The position numbers were made by a program, and so were the translations under genes. Positions 9,631 to 19,176 of a stretch of 64,000 bases of DNA are shown one piece after another (the stretch's first letter is position 1; every line of letters starts with the position of its first letter). Below the pieces are notes generated by a model that did no database searches, was not told the origin of the DNA, and was given only the letters and a program-made list of their open reading frames with translations. Source of the stretch: Pseudoduganella armeniaca (GTDB lineage Bacteria; Pseudomonadota; Gammaproteobacteria; Burkholderiales; Burkholderiaceae_D); NCBI RefSeq assembly GCF_003028855.1, contig NZ_CP028324.1:4278001-4342000 (forward strand), written 5' to 3'.

Positions 9631-9809
9631 ACGGGAGGTGTCTTCACTCATCCGCAGCCGTCGCTTGATATCAAATTTAGTCTCTCAGTTTGGAACGAGC
9701 CTAAGCCAGCTTACGAAAATACCAGTCACGAGTAGTAGGAAGCAGCGACGTAGAGAAACCGATTTGGCCTTAATATTGACTATTTCGCCACCAGCATCGA
9801 TGTGCTCTC

Positions 9810-10208
9810 TCATTCTATTGCCCAGTCCCATTCCGGTCGCTCCGAGAGTATTGCCGCGAATTCCCTACCGTTCTGGATTAGCCCAAACTCATTATCCAAA
9901 TAGACATCATCTCTATTAAGTGCGGATGATATCACTCCCTTTACTAGCGCGATATCTTTAAAGCTAACGATAAAGAAATTCGGGGTACGGATGTTTGAGC
10001 TAAAAACGTCGCCTTCTTCATCCTCATAATGAGCAGCCAACTTATTATCCTGTTCGAATTGAAGGAATTCGCCCGTGCGCTTATCCTTAAGCGACAATCG
10101 GTCTTGGTAGATGTTCATCTCAAACTGATCTCTTTCCAGCAATTCAACTATTTCACTCAGCCTAAAAGTGGGAGGAGCTATCAATATCAGGTCACGCATT
10201 TCATGCAC
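9810..10208 (-). CDS. Candidate immunity protein for the REase-like Rhs tip
   Basis: A 132-residue acidic protein of unrecognised family, starting at GTG 10208 or ATG 10199 (MRDLILIAPPTFRLSEIVEL). It has alternating helix and strand segments and an aspartate/glutamate-rich middle (AAHYEDEEGDVF). Its start lies 2 bases beyond the stop of the nuclease-like Rhs tip (10211-10213), so pairing with that toxin is the simplest reading. The stretch 9631-9809 between this gene and the next relic holds no gene I can support. Confidence 0.6.
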   Translation of the reverse strand: MHEMRDLILIAPPTFRLSEIVELLERDQFEMNIYQDRLSLKDKRTGEFLQFEQDNKLAAHYEDEEGDVFSSNIRTPNFFIVSFKDIALVKGVISSALNRDDVYLDNEFGLIQNGREFAAILSERPEWDWAIE

Positions 10209-10210
10209 TC

Positions 10211-12836
10211 CTATTTTCCAGGTCCAATCGTGCTCAGCAGGCTTTCGATATCGTTGGTTATAAATATACCCTCCTGCTGAGCACTCTTCATAACGCTACC
10301 TTTGAAAGCATCTCGCTTACCGAGGAGTTTGCCCACGTCGAACCCGACAACCTCCAAGTCCGTAAGGGCCTGTGTAGTTTGGATTTGCTTAACAATACCT
10401 TTTCCTGACCCCACTTTGACCTGGATAACATGCGTGTCCGTAACCACATCAAAATCAGTATATGGCGTCCCATCAGGCCGGTAAACTTCGACTTCCGCAT
10501 TTCTGACCTTACCCGGGAACCTTGACTGAATAGCCTCAATAAGTTCTGGAACACCCGGATCTTTTACAGAAAAAGTCCTGCGGGGCTGTTTTCCCGATGA
10601 ATCACAGGGCGACAGCCCGTAAGGATCTACCCATGAAACAGGATTGGCAGCGTAAGCGAAACCGTTACTACCCCCCGCCAATCCCAACGGATCAATTGAC
10701 GCAAACCTTCCAATGTCAGGATCATAATACCGGAACCAGCTATAGTGTAACCCTGTCTCATCGTCATGGAACTGGCCTTGAAAGCGAAGAGGCTGCGCTG
10801 ACGTCTCATCCTGTAACTCTACTGTCGTGGCAAGACTAGGGCGGTCATTTGCATAGCTACTAACCCCACCCCAAGCACGATACTGAGCAGTCCAGATTAA
10901 TTGTCCATGTAAATCAGTTAGCTCACGCGGCGTGCCCAGGTGGTCAGTATGCAAATGGTGCACCTCTGCGCGCGACGCAGCCTCTGATCTAATAACGGTA
11001 TCAATCCGTGCCACCGGCACGAACTCATCCTCACCATAGACATAAGTTCGCGCATGACTTCCCCGCTGCTCACAAAGCAACCGGTTCCCATCCCAAACAA
11101 ACCGCGTCACCCCAAACGCATCCTTCTTCGCAATCCGCCGCCCGAACGGATCATAGGCATACCGAACCGTCTGCGCTGTATCGGACGAGCTCCGCGTCAC
11201 GATGCTCTTGACCATCTGATGCGCGGCATTCCACTCAAACCGCATCCGCGTATGCTTGCCAATCAGCTTCTCGACGACGTTGCCATGCTCGTCGTAGTCG
11301 TACCGCTTGTCTTCGTAGACGCGGATACGGTTGCCTTCGACGCGGCCGACGGAAGCGACGGTGGTGTCGAGCAGGTTGTGCGCCGGGTCGAACGCAAAGC
11401 GCTCGGTGAGGTTCGGCTGCACAGCCGACAGGATGCGCCCGATCGGGTCGTAGCTGTAGCGCGTCACCCCGTTGCGCTGGTCATCGATCGACACCAGGTT
11501 GCCGACTTCATCGTACTCGTATTTGCGCGCGATGACGGGCGTCGCCCCTTCGCCGGCCGTCGGTGCAACGGCAGTCTGCGACAGCAGCCGCCCCACCGGG
11601 TCATACTGGAACTGGCTGACCGGCGCCCCCTGCGTGCGGCTGATCATCCGGTGCGCCCGGTCCCGCTCGATATCGGTGATCAGCTCACCGTCCAGGTTGA
11701 TCTGGTGCAGGTGCCCCGAGCCGTAGTACAGGTTGTTCAGCACACGCCCGTCCGGCAGGATCGTCTGCACGCGGTTGCCCAGCTCGTCGTAAGCGTGGCG
11801 CAGCAGTGACGTCGAGCCGGCCGCCTCGGTTTGCCGCCATCGTGACGGTGGCATCCGCATTGATCGCCTGGATCATGCGGCCCAGCGCATCGTAGGCAAA
11901 GCGCAGCCGCAACTGCTGCGCCTGGGCGACGCCGGTCACGCGCGAGATTTCCTTTTCGACTAGCTGGCCCAGGCCGTCGCGCACGTACGTCGTGGCAATC
12001 GGCGTGTACTCGGTACGCGGCGCGCAGCCCAGTTCCTCCTTGCCGACCAGCAGGCCGCTGCCGTCGTACCGATAACGCGTCAGGCGCGCGTCGAAGCTGG
12101 TTTCCTCGGCCAGGCGATCCAGCTCGTCGTAGACGAAACGGTGGACGTCGCCGTTTTCGTTGATCAGCTGGGCGATGCGGCGCGCCGTGTCGTAGCGGTA
12201 TTCGAGCACGCCGCCACGCGCGTCGATCCGTTTCAAGGGCTTGCCGTCGCGATCGAGTTCATAGGCGGTGCGATGGCCAGCCGGGTCGATGTGGGCGACC
12301 AGGCGGCCCAGCCGGTCGTATGCATAGCGCTCCGTGCTGCCGTCCGCATGCGTGACTGCTTGCAGGCGGCCGAGCGTGTCGTAGGCATACGCGCTGGCGT
12401 TGCCGTTCGGGTCCATGGCGCGCACCAGGCGGCCTTCGGGGTCGTAGCTGAAATGACTGGTGCTGCCCGAGCAGTCCGTGTAGCTGATCAGCTGGCCGGC
12501 GCGGTTGTAGTCCAGCAGTTTCACACCGCCGCGCGCGTCCGTAACCTTGACCGGCAGGCCGCGGTCGTCATATTGATACGCCGTGCGCTGGCCTGCGCTG
12601 CCAGACGATCGGCAGCGGCGCCGGCAGCGCAAAGTCCAGGTCCAGCTCGCCCAGCAGGACCTTGCTACCGTTGCTCGGATTGACAGGCTTGCCGACCAGG
12701 ATGCAAGGTGGCTCGCCCTTGGCTTCGCCCTGCTTGACCTTCCCGTTCTCGACCGGCTTCGGTGCTTCCGCCTTTGCCAGCGCGGCCTTCTCGGCACCGG
12801 CTGCCGCTGCACCCTGCGCGCTATCGAAGTAAAATC
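10211..12836 (-). pseudogene. Rhs relic with an intact PD-(D/E)xK-like nuclease tip
   Basis: Its 3' part is an uninterrupted 549-codon frame from 11860, covering Rhs repeats, the core-associated domain, DPYGLSPC and a tip of about 130 residues. The tip has TDFDVVTDTHVIQVKVGSG, matching the D...QVK core of PD-(D/E)xK restriction-like nucleases. Upstream, a 29-base deletion near 11834 shifts the frame inside VTMAYDALGQLV. At about 12587-12600 a junction joins GQRTAYQYDD to ALPAPLPIVWQR, removing about 1 kb of core. Bases 12600-12836 are an N-terminal scrap matching residues about 266-340 of the intact protein. Expression of the tip would need an internal start. Confidence 0.8.
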
Positions 12837-12913
12837 TCAATAATCGCCTTGGACCGAAGACCTTCCCGCGGAATGACATACTTACACTTTAACTAGTGTG
12901 GGCCGCAATTCGC

Positions 12914-13354
12914 TTAAATGAATTCACAGTAGTCATCAGCGTATTTCTGGTAGTCACCCGAAGGAAGCCGAACCTTAATATCGCACTCGCCATCATTGCA
13001 CTCAGCATAGTCGAAAAAGAAAACCTCTCCAAAGTCAGTTTCACTAATCACGAGCTTTGAGTCATCCAACAATCCTGCGCTACGGTTGTTCAAATGTTGA
13101 AATACGATATCACCGCCGTTTACCGACTCGAATGGAATTCCGTATATACTATACAATTCCTCCCCGCCAATTTCCCCGCCGGCATAACGCTTAAGAGACC
13201 ATTTGTACGACTCTGGTAGCTTACGTTTGAGCACTGTCTCGGCCTTTGCTATCCACTCTTCGTCAACCGCCTCTTTTGGCGAACCAAAATTGATGACAGA
13301 CTGATGACTGGTAACTAGCTGTTCGACTTCCGATGTCGCAAGGGGTGTGCTCAT
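12914..13354 (-). CDS. SMI1/KNR4 (SUKH) family immunity protein
   Basis: A 146-residue protein of the SUKH superfamily. The diagnostic stretch runs from VDEEWIAKAETVLKRKLPES through YKWSLKRYAGGEIGGEELYSIYG at about residues 30-72, followed by an FFFDYAECNDGECDI acidic core and a terminal YADDYCEFI. SUKH proteins are broad immunity proteins to nuclease and other toxins of contact-dependent systems. It is second downstream of the intact Rhs gene, 26 bases after the VOC-like gene, and the two may be co-transcribed with it. Which toxin it blocks is not visible in the sequence. Confidence 0.85.
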   Translation of the reverse strand: MSTPLATSEVEQLVTSHQSVINFGSPKEAVDEEWIAKAETVLKRKLPESYKWSLKRYAGGEIGGEELYSIYGIPFESVNGGDIVFQHLNNRSAGLLDDSKLVISETDFGEVFFFDYAECNDGECDIKVRLPSGDYQKYADDYCEFI

Positions 13355-13380
13355 GATTATTAGACCCGACTGTTCGAAGG

Positions 13381-13767
13381 CTAGACAGGATCGCCAAAGT
13401 CTTCAAATAGGAGTATCTGATGATTGTCCGGGTCGCGCAGTGATATATTTCGACCACCGGGGTACTCGAATACTTCTAGCTGACCTAATTCATTAGGCAC
13501 CAGCCCTCCACCACTTTCAAATCGAATACTGCGCAATCTATTTAACTCTTCGCAACAGTCACTTACGCTCAAACCCAAAGCAGGCCAAGAACCCGCTCGG
13601 TTATATCCATCGCCGAGAATTAAGTTCAGGCTCGGCAGCCGTTTTGATCGGAGCGTGCAAAAGCCCGTGCCAAAATTATTAATAAGATCGAACATTCCCA
13701 ACTCTTTAACATAAAATGCAATCGATCGATCACACGAAACAGAATACAAATATATTTCCACGCGCAT
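13381..13767 (-). CDS. VOC (glyoxalase/bleomycin-resistance fold) protein, candidate immunity protein
   Basis: A 128-residue single VOC-fold protein: an N-terminal RVEIYLYSVSCDRSIAFYVKEL repeat, a central LGLSVSDCCEELNRL, and the C-terminal hallmark RNISLRDPDNHQILLFEDF. The ATG at 13767 is preferred: an AAGGG ribosome site sits 6 bases in front and it lies 11 bases after the stop of the intact Rhs gene. A GTG at 13785 would overlap that stop by 7 bases. Being first behind the intact toxin makes it the leading candidate for cognate immunity, although a VOC enzyme carried along by chance cannot be excluded. Confidence 0.75.
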   Translation of the reverse strand: MRVEIYLYSVSCDRSIAFYVKELGMFDLINNFGTGFCTLRSKRLPSLNLILGDGYNRAGSWPALGLSVSDCCEELNRLRSIRFESGGGLVPNELGQLEVFEYPGGRNISLRDPDNHQILLFEDFGDPV

Positions 13768-13778
13768 ATCATCACCCT

Positions 13779-16700
13779 TCAACACTTTCGAACTCTTGCA
13801 CGCATTTCTTGAACAGTTTCCCCAGAACCGAATTTCTTAAGTGTAGCTTTCGAATGATTGGATTCGCGTACAGCTTCGAGCTCAGCTTCGTAAAATCTGC
13901 TCGGTTGCGATCTTCCGTCTGGCCCGATATCCACGACTTGGTATCCGTTCGCGATTTTCTCATTTAACCACTTCTTATTCCACTGCACAGCACGCTCGAA
14001 GAGATCGGAGCTCATGCCAGGCCTGAGTATCCCTCCTCTCCATTGGTTCGTTGGGAACATCATACTTTCCGCCGCGTACCCCTGTGCCCGTAGCAGGCGG
14101 GCTGCCTCGTCTACAGCTGCCTGGCCTTCTCCAATCACTACGATCTTGGTTCCACTCAGGCCTGATGGGTCAATCCAAGTTGTGGCGTTAGCTGCATACT
14201 GGTAACTGTTAATCCCTCCCACGAGACCAATTGGGTCACTTGAAACAAATCGGCCGACGTCCGGATCGTAGTAACGAAACCGGTTGTAATGCAACCCAGT
14301 TTCGTTGTCGAGGTACTGACCTTGGAATCGGATTGGCTGGACCGATGTGAGCGAGGCTGCATCTTCAGTCCAGGTAACGGTCAACCGTTCATCAACTACC
14401 GCGAGTTTGGCTCCCCAGGCCCGATACTGCGCCGCCCAAATAACTTGACCGTCCGAATCCGTCAGCTCACGTGGAGTACCCAAATGGTCGGTCTGCAGAT
14501 GAATCAACTCAGCACGCGAGTTGACCTCGCCTCCAACTATCGATTCAATCCGCGCCAGCGGAACAAACGCGTCCTCACCATAAACGTAAGTCCGCGCATG
14601 ACTCCCCCGCTGCTCGCAAAGCAACCGGTTCCCGTCCCAAACAAACCGCGTAACTCCAAACGCATCCTTCTTCGCAATCCGCCGCCCGAACGGATCATAG
14701 GCATACCGAACCGTCTGTACAGTATCGGAAGAGTTCCGCGCCACGCTGCTCTTGACCATCTGATGCGCGGCGTTCCACTCGAACCTCATCCGCGTATGCT
14801 TGCCGATCAGCTTTTCGACGACATTGCCATGCTCGTCGTAGTCATAGCGCTTGTCCTCGTAGACGCGGATGCGGTTGCCCTCGACGCGACCCACGGAAGC
14901 GACGGTGGTATCGAGCAGATTGTGCGCCGGGTCGAACGCAAATCGCTCGATGAGATTCGGCTGCACCGCCGATAGGATGCGCCCGATCGGATCGTAGCTG
15001 TAGCGCGTCACCCCGTTGCGCTGGTCATCGATCGACACCAGGTTGCCGACTTCATCGTACTCGTATTTGCGCGCGATGACGGGCGCTGAGCCTTCGCCGG
15101 CCGTCGGGGCAACGGCGGTCTGCGACAGCAGGCGCCCCACCGGATCGTACTGGAACTGGCTGACCAGTGCCCCCTGCGTGCGGCTGATCATCCGGTGCGC
15201 CCGATCGCGCTCGATATCGGTGATCAACTCACCGTCCAGGTTGATCTGGTGCAGGTGGCCCGAGCCGTAGTACAGGTTGTTCAGCACACGTCCGTCCGGC
15301 AGGATCGTCTGCACGCGGTTGCCCAGCTCGTCGTAGGCGTGGCGCAGCAGTGACGTCGAGCCCGACGCCTCGGTTTGCTCCGACACGAGCTGGCCCAGCG
15401 CGTCATACGCCATCGTGACGGTGGCATCCGCATTGATCGCCTGGATCATCCGGCCCAACGCATCGTAGGCAAAGCGCAACCGCAACTGCTGCGCCTGGGC
15501 GATGCCGGTCACGCGCGAGATTTCCTTCTCGACCAGCTGGCCCAGGCCGTCGCGCACGTAGGTCGTGGCGATCGGCGTGTACTCGGTACGCGGCGCGCAG
15601 CCCAGTTCTTCCTTGCCGACCAGCAGGCCGCTGCCGTCGTAGCGGTAGCGCGTCAGGCGCGCATCAAAACTGGTTTCCTCGGCCAGGCGGTCCAGCTCGT
15701 CATAGACGAAGCGGTGGACGTCGCCGTTTTCGTTGATCAGCTGGGCGATGCGGCGCGCCGTGTCGTAGCGGTATTCCAGCACGCCGCCGCGTGCGTCGAT
15801 CCGTTTTAACGGCTTGCCGTCGCGGTCCAGCTCATAGGCGGTGCGGTGGCCGGCCGGGTCGATGTGGGCGACCAGACGGCCCAGCCGGTCGTATTCGTAG
15901 CGCTCCGTGCTGCCGTCCGCATGGGTGACCGCTTGGAGGCGCCCGAGGGCGTCGTAGGCGTAGGTGCTGGCGTTGCCGAGCGGGTCGAGCGCGCGCACCA
16001 GTCGGCCCTCAGGGTCGTAGCTGAAATGGCTGGTACTGCCCGAGCAGTCCGTGTAGCTGATCAGCTGGCCCGCGCGGTTGTAGTCCAGCAGTTTCACACC
16101 GCCGCGCGCGTCCGTCACCTTGACCGGCAAGCCGCGGTCGTCATATTGATACGCCGTGCGCTGGCCCAGCGCATTTGTCACGCTGGTCAGATTGCCCAGC
16201 GCGTCGTAGCGCAAGGTCGTCGTATTGCCCAGGGCATCCGTGATCAGGGCCGGCTTGTCGAAACGGCCGTCGTAGACGATGCCCGTGCCGCGCTCGCCCC
16301 GCTCGACACGTATCACGCGGCTGCGCTCGTCGTAGCGGTAGCGCACCGTGCGGCCGGCCGGGTCCTTCAGCTGCAGCAGGTTGCCGTTGGCATCGAGCTT
16401 GTAGGTCGTGCCGCCCCCAGCCGCGTCCTGTTGCGCGATCAGGCGGCCGCGCAGGTCGAAGCGGTACCGTTCGACCCGGCCCAGCTGGTCGGTGACGACC
16501 GTCTCGTGCGGCAGGTACTCGAACTGCCACCACTGGCCCGTGTTGGTCCAGTTGCGCAGCACCTTGCCGCTCGGGTCCTCGATATCGTATTCGTAGCGCG
16601 ACACCAGCCCGTCCGGCTGGCTGTGCTCGACCAGGATGTGGTGGTGGTAGGCGAACTGGCGCACCACGTCGCCGGCGCGGTTGCGCACGCCGCGCAGGTC

Positions 16701-18227
16701 GCCCCGCTCGTCGTAGTCGTAGCGCACCAGCGTTTGCGCGGCCTGCTCCGGCGCGGAGGGCAGCAGGGTGACGGACAGCAGCCGCACGTCACCCCGCACC
16801 TGGCCGAACTCCAGCGCCAGGCTGTGGCCCGCGCTGTCCTCGATCCGGGCCGGCAACTGGCGTGCGTCGTACTCGATGCGGATATGGTTGCTGTTGGCGT
16901 CCTGCCAGCCCGTCAGGCGGGCAGTCCCTGCGCCGTACAGGATGGCGAAGCGGGTGCGCAAGCCGTTGTTGTCGACCAGCTCGAACGTGCTTTCCTCCGT
17001 GCGCACCAGCGTGATCTGCTCCGATGGCGAGTAGATCGACTCCCCCACGCGCGGCAGCGAGAACGTGATCTCCCGGTCGAACGCATCCATGACGACGACT
17101 TCGTCGGCGCTGACCTGCAGCGTGTCGCTGATCGGCAGCGACCACCCCTGGCCCAGCCAGCCGGCCCGGCGCTGCGCCGAGCTGTAGCTGCGCTGCCAGA
17201 CGATCGGCAGCGGCGCCGGCAGCGCAAAGTCCAGGTCCAGCTCACCCAGCAGGACCTTGCTGCCGTTGCTCGGATTGACGGGCATGCCGACTCGCACACA
17301 GGGGTACTGTCTTTTCGCCTCCCCCTGCTTGACCGTGCCCTGTTCGACCGGCTTCGGTGCTTCCGCCTTCGCCAGCGCGGCTTTCTCCGCACCGGCTTCC
17401 GCGGCGCCCTGGGCACTGGCAACCTTGGGTTGCAGGTTCGGATGGTGCAGCAGCTTGTCGCGGTTCTGGCCCACCCATTCGGCAAAGCGCGGCCCCAGCT
17501 TACTCTTCGACAGGGTCTGCACCAGTATCGAATTCGACACCTGGCTGCGCGACACGTACAGTACCAGCGCCGTCAGGATCGCTTTCACCAACAGCAGCTC
17601 GCCTTCCGCGAACGCGCCCGTGGCCTGGCGCATCAACCGGACGCGCTTCTCATGCGCGTCCTCCGGCAGTTCGCCAGCGCTCCAGGCGCTGGCAAAGCCC
17701 TGCGCGAACAGCTTGCACAGGTCGGGCACCGTGCGGCTCAAGTCCATCACCATCATGCCCAGGCCCATCCAGGCCAGGATCTCGACGCCCAGCATGCCGC
17801 CCAGCTGACCGCCCGCCGCCGCGCCGGGGATGGCGCCCACGCCACCGGCCAGCGCCCCGAGCACGCCGCCAGCGGTGGCACCCAGCACGGCGCCGCCGCC
17901 CACGTAGATCGCCACCTGCTTCATCATCTCGTGCAGCAGGTGCACCACCATCGTGAAGTCGATGCCGGCGAAGCGCTGCCTGAGCAGTTCGACAAAGCGC
18001 GGCTGCGAGTCGTCCAGCGCGGTGCGCACGGCCCAGGCGCAGCGCACCGTGTCGATCCGCATGCTGGCCGCGGCCACGTCGGCCAGCGATGCTTCGACCT
18101 GGTTCGACCAGCGTTGCACGCGGTGGGCAATGTCGAGCCGGGTCTGCTTGCCGGCCTGCTCGTAGGCGCGCCGCGCCGTCTCGAGCGCGCGCGTGAATTC
18201 GGTCCAGCTGCTGGGAGAATCTGGCAT
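13779..18227 (-). CDS. Full-length Rhs polymorphic toxin with unrecognised C-terminal tip
   Basis: A 1482-residue Rhs effector. Residues about 108-165 form a glycine-zipper membrane segment (GGGAVLGATAGGVLGALAGG). A DUF6531-like part starts near 310 (PVNPSNGSKVLLGELDLDF). YD/RHS repeats run from about 400 to 1240 and would build the cocoon shell. The core-associated domain ends in DPIGLVGG near 1335, and a tip of about 125 residues follows DPSGL. The tip (KIVVIGEGQAAVDEAARLLR, NQWRGGILRPGM, VQWNKKWLNEKI, PSRFYEAELEAV) belongs to no family I recall. No PAAR or VgrG gene is in the window. It is the only intact Rhs gene here, and the relics downstream copy its core. Confidence 0.93.
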   Translation of the reverse strand: MPDSPSSWTEFTRALETARRAYEQAGKQTRLDIAHRVQRWSNQVEASLADVAAASMRIDTVRCAWAVRTALDDSQPRFVELLRQRFAGIDFTMVVHLLHEMMKQVAIYVGGGAVLGATAGGVLGALAGGVGAIPGAAAGGQLGGMLGVEILAWMGLGMMVMDLSRTVPDLCKLFAQGFASAWSAGELPEDAHEKRVRLMRQATGAFAEGELLLVKAILTALVLYVSRSQVSNSILVQTLSKSKLGPRFAEWVGQNRDKLLHHPNLQPKVASAQGAAEAGAEKAALAKAEAPKPVEQGTVKQGEAKRQYPCVRVGMPVNPSNGSKVLLGELDLDFALPAPLPIVWQRSYSSAQRRAGWLGQGWSLPISDTLQVSADEVVVMDAFDREITFSLPRVGESIYSPSEQITLVRTEESTFELVDNNGLRTRFAILYGAGTARLTGWQDANSNHIRIEYDARQLPARIEDSAGHSLALEFGQVRGDVRLLSVTLLPSAPEQAAQTLVRYDYDERGDLRGVRNRAGDVVRQFAYHHHILVEHSQPDGLVSRYEYDIEDPSGKVLRNWTNTGQWWQFEYLPHETVVTDQLGRVERYRFDLRGRLIAQQDAAGGGTTYKLDANGNLLQLKDPAGRTVRYRYDERSRVIRVERGERGTGIVYDGRFDKPALITDALGNTTTLRYDALGNLTSVTNALGQRTAYQYDDRGLPVKVTDARGGVKLLDYNRAGQLISYTDCSGSTSHFSYDPEGRLVRALDPLGNASTYAYDALGRLQAVTHADGSTERYEYDRLGRLVAHIDPAGHRTAYELDRDGKPLKRIDARGGVLEYRYDTARRIAQLINENGDVHRFVYDELDRLAEETSFDARLTRYRYDGSGLLVGKEELGCAPRTEYTPIATTYVRDGLGQLVEKEISRVTGIAQAQQLRLRFAYDALGRMIQAINADATVTMAYDALGQLVSEQTEASGSTSLLRHAYDELGNRVQTILPDGRVLNNLYYGSGHLHQINLDGELITDIERDRAHRMISRTQGALVSQFQYDPVGRLLSQTAVAPTAGEGSAPVIARKYEYDEVGNLVSIDDQRNGVTRYSYDPIGRILSAVQPNLIERFAFDPAHNLLDTTVASVGRVEGNRIRVYEDKRYDYDEHGNVVEKLIGKHTRMRFEWNAAHQMVKSSVARNSSDTVQTVRYAYDPFGRRIAKKDAFGVTRFVWDGNRLLCEQRGSHARTYVYGEDAFVPLARIESIVGGEVNSRAELIHLQTDHLGTPRELTDSDGQVIWAAQYRAWGAKLAVVDERLTVTWTEDAASLTSVQPIRFQGQYLDNETGLHYNRFRYYDPDVGRFVSSDPIGLVGGINSYQYAANATTWIDPSGLSGTKIVVIGEGQAAVDEAARLLRAQGYAAESMMFPTNQWRGGILRPGMSSDLFERAVQWNKKWLNEKIANGYQVVDIGPDGRSQPSRFYEAELEAVRESNHSKATLKKFGSGETVQEMRARVRKC

Positions 18228-18294
18228 GGTGTCTACGGTGTCGTTTGGAACGGACCAGCGGTTCGCTGCAAGCAGACAGTATAGACAATATTTA

Positions 18295-19119
18295 TCAAAA
18301 ACTTAACTGCTGGCTTTTCCAGTACTCCAACGGGGCTCGCCCCACCAGCGCCGTGAAGCCGCGCGTCAGGTGGGCCTGGTCGAAGAAACCCAGCTCCTGG
18401 GCCAGCAGCGCCAGATCGACCGGTTCCGGGTGCGCCAGCCGCGCGGCCGCTTCCTGCAACCGGAAGCGCTGGATCACCCACTTCGGCGGCACGCCGACGT
18501 AGGTGCGGAACAGGCGCTGCAGCGCGCGTTCGTCCAGGTCGACCGCTTGCGCCAGCGCCGCCACGCTGACGGGCCCGCGCTCGGCCTGCGCGGCCAGCAC
18601 GGCGCGTTCGGCCAGCGCCGCGCGCGGGTCCGGCGCCAGCGCGGCGATGGCAGGCCACAGCAGCTCCTGGGCCGCCGCGACCAACGCAGCGTCGTCGGGC
18701 GTGTCGCGCACGGCCGCTTCCAGCGCAGTCGCCGTCTCGCCCAGCACTTCGCACGCGGGCAGGACCCGGCCCGTGAGGCCGGCGCAGTCGCCGCGCACGA
18801 AGGCCCCGGCACCGCCCGGGCGCAGGCGCACGCCCAACACGCGGCCCTGCCCTGCCACGGTCTTGTCGAATGGCCCCAGCGCCACGCCGTGCAAGGTCGA
18901 TTGGCCGGCCTCGAACGCCAGGTGTACGTTCGGGTACGGCAGCACGCGCTGCGTCTGGGCGTCCTGGCCGCGCAGGTCCCATGCGACGATCCAGAAGTAG
19001 TCGACACAGTGCGCCAGCGCCGGCGCGGGCGCATGCTGGCGCAGGCTGATGCGGCGGGCGGCGCCTGCGGGGTCCACCACGCCCTTGGGCGTGGTGTGCG
19101 GCTTGTCGGTTTTTTCCAA
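18295..19119 (-). CDS. AraC family transcriptional regulator
   Basis: The C-terminal 90 residues carry two helix-turn-helix motifs typical of AraC proteins (VSVAALAQAVDLDERALQRLFRTYVGVPPKWVIQRFRLQEAA, then LALLAQELGFFDQAHLTRGFTALVGRAPLEYW, quoted in parts). The N-terminal half (HCVDYFWIVAWDL, RVLPYPNVHLAFE) is the DUF6597-type sensor found in such regulators. TTG 19119 is chosen because AGGAAG sits 6 bases before it; GTG 19080 is an alternative. It is divergent from the DUF3224 gene at 19177, with 57 bases between, so a shared control region is likely. Confidence 0.85.
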   Translation of the reverse strand: MEKTDKPHTTPKGVVDPAGAARRISLRQHAPAPALAHCVDYFWIVAWDLRGQDAQTQRVLPYPNVHLAFEAGQSTLHGVALGPFDKTVAGQGRVLGVRLRPGGAGAFVRGDCAGLTGRVLPACEVLGETATALEAAVRDTPDDAALVAAAQELLWPAIAALAPDPRAALAERAVLAAQAERGPVSVAALAQAVDLDERALQRLFRTYVGVPPKWVIQRFRLQEAAARLAHPEPVDLALLAQELGFFDQAHLTRGFTALVGRAPLEYWKSQQLSF

Positions 19120-19176
19120 TCCAGGCTTCCTGGTGCTGACTAGAATGGCGCCATTATCAACGATGGAGATCGACAG

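Noticed and set aside
4193..18227. CRISPR-like or tandem repeat array
   Set aside because: The repeated blocks are Rhs core copies of hundreds of bases with coding periodicity, not short repeats with spacers.
13779..18227. Prophage or type VI cluster membership
   Set aside because: No VgrG, PAAR, Hcp, tail or integrase genes occur in the window; the Rhs gene stands without its delivery genes.
15846..18284. 812-codon plus-strand open frame opposite the Rhs gene
   Set aside because: It has no recognisable domain and follows the antisense of YD repeats; the minus-strand Rhs frame is certain.
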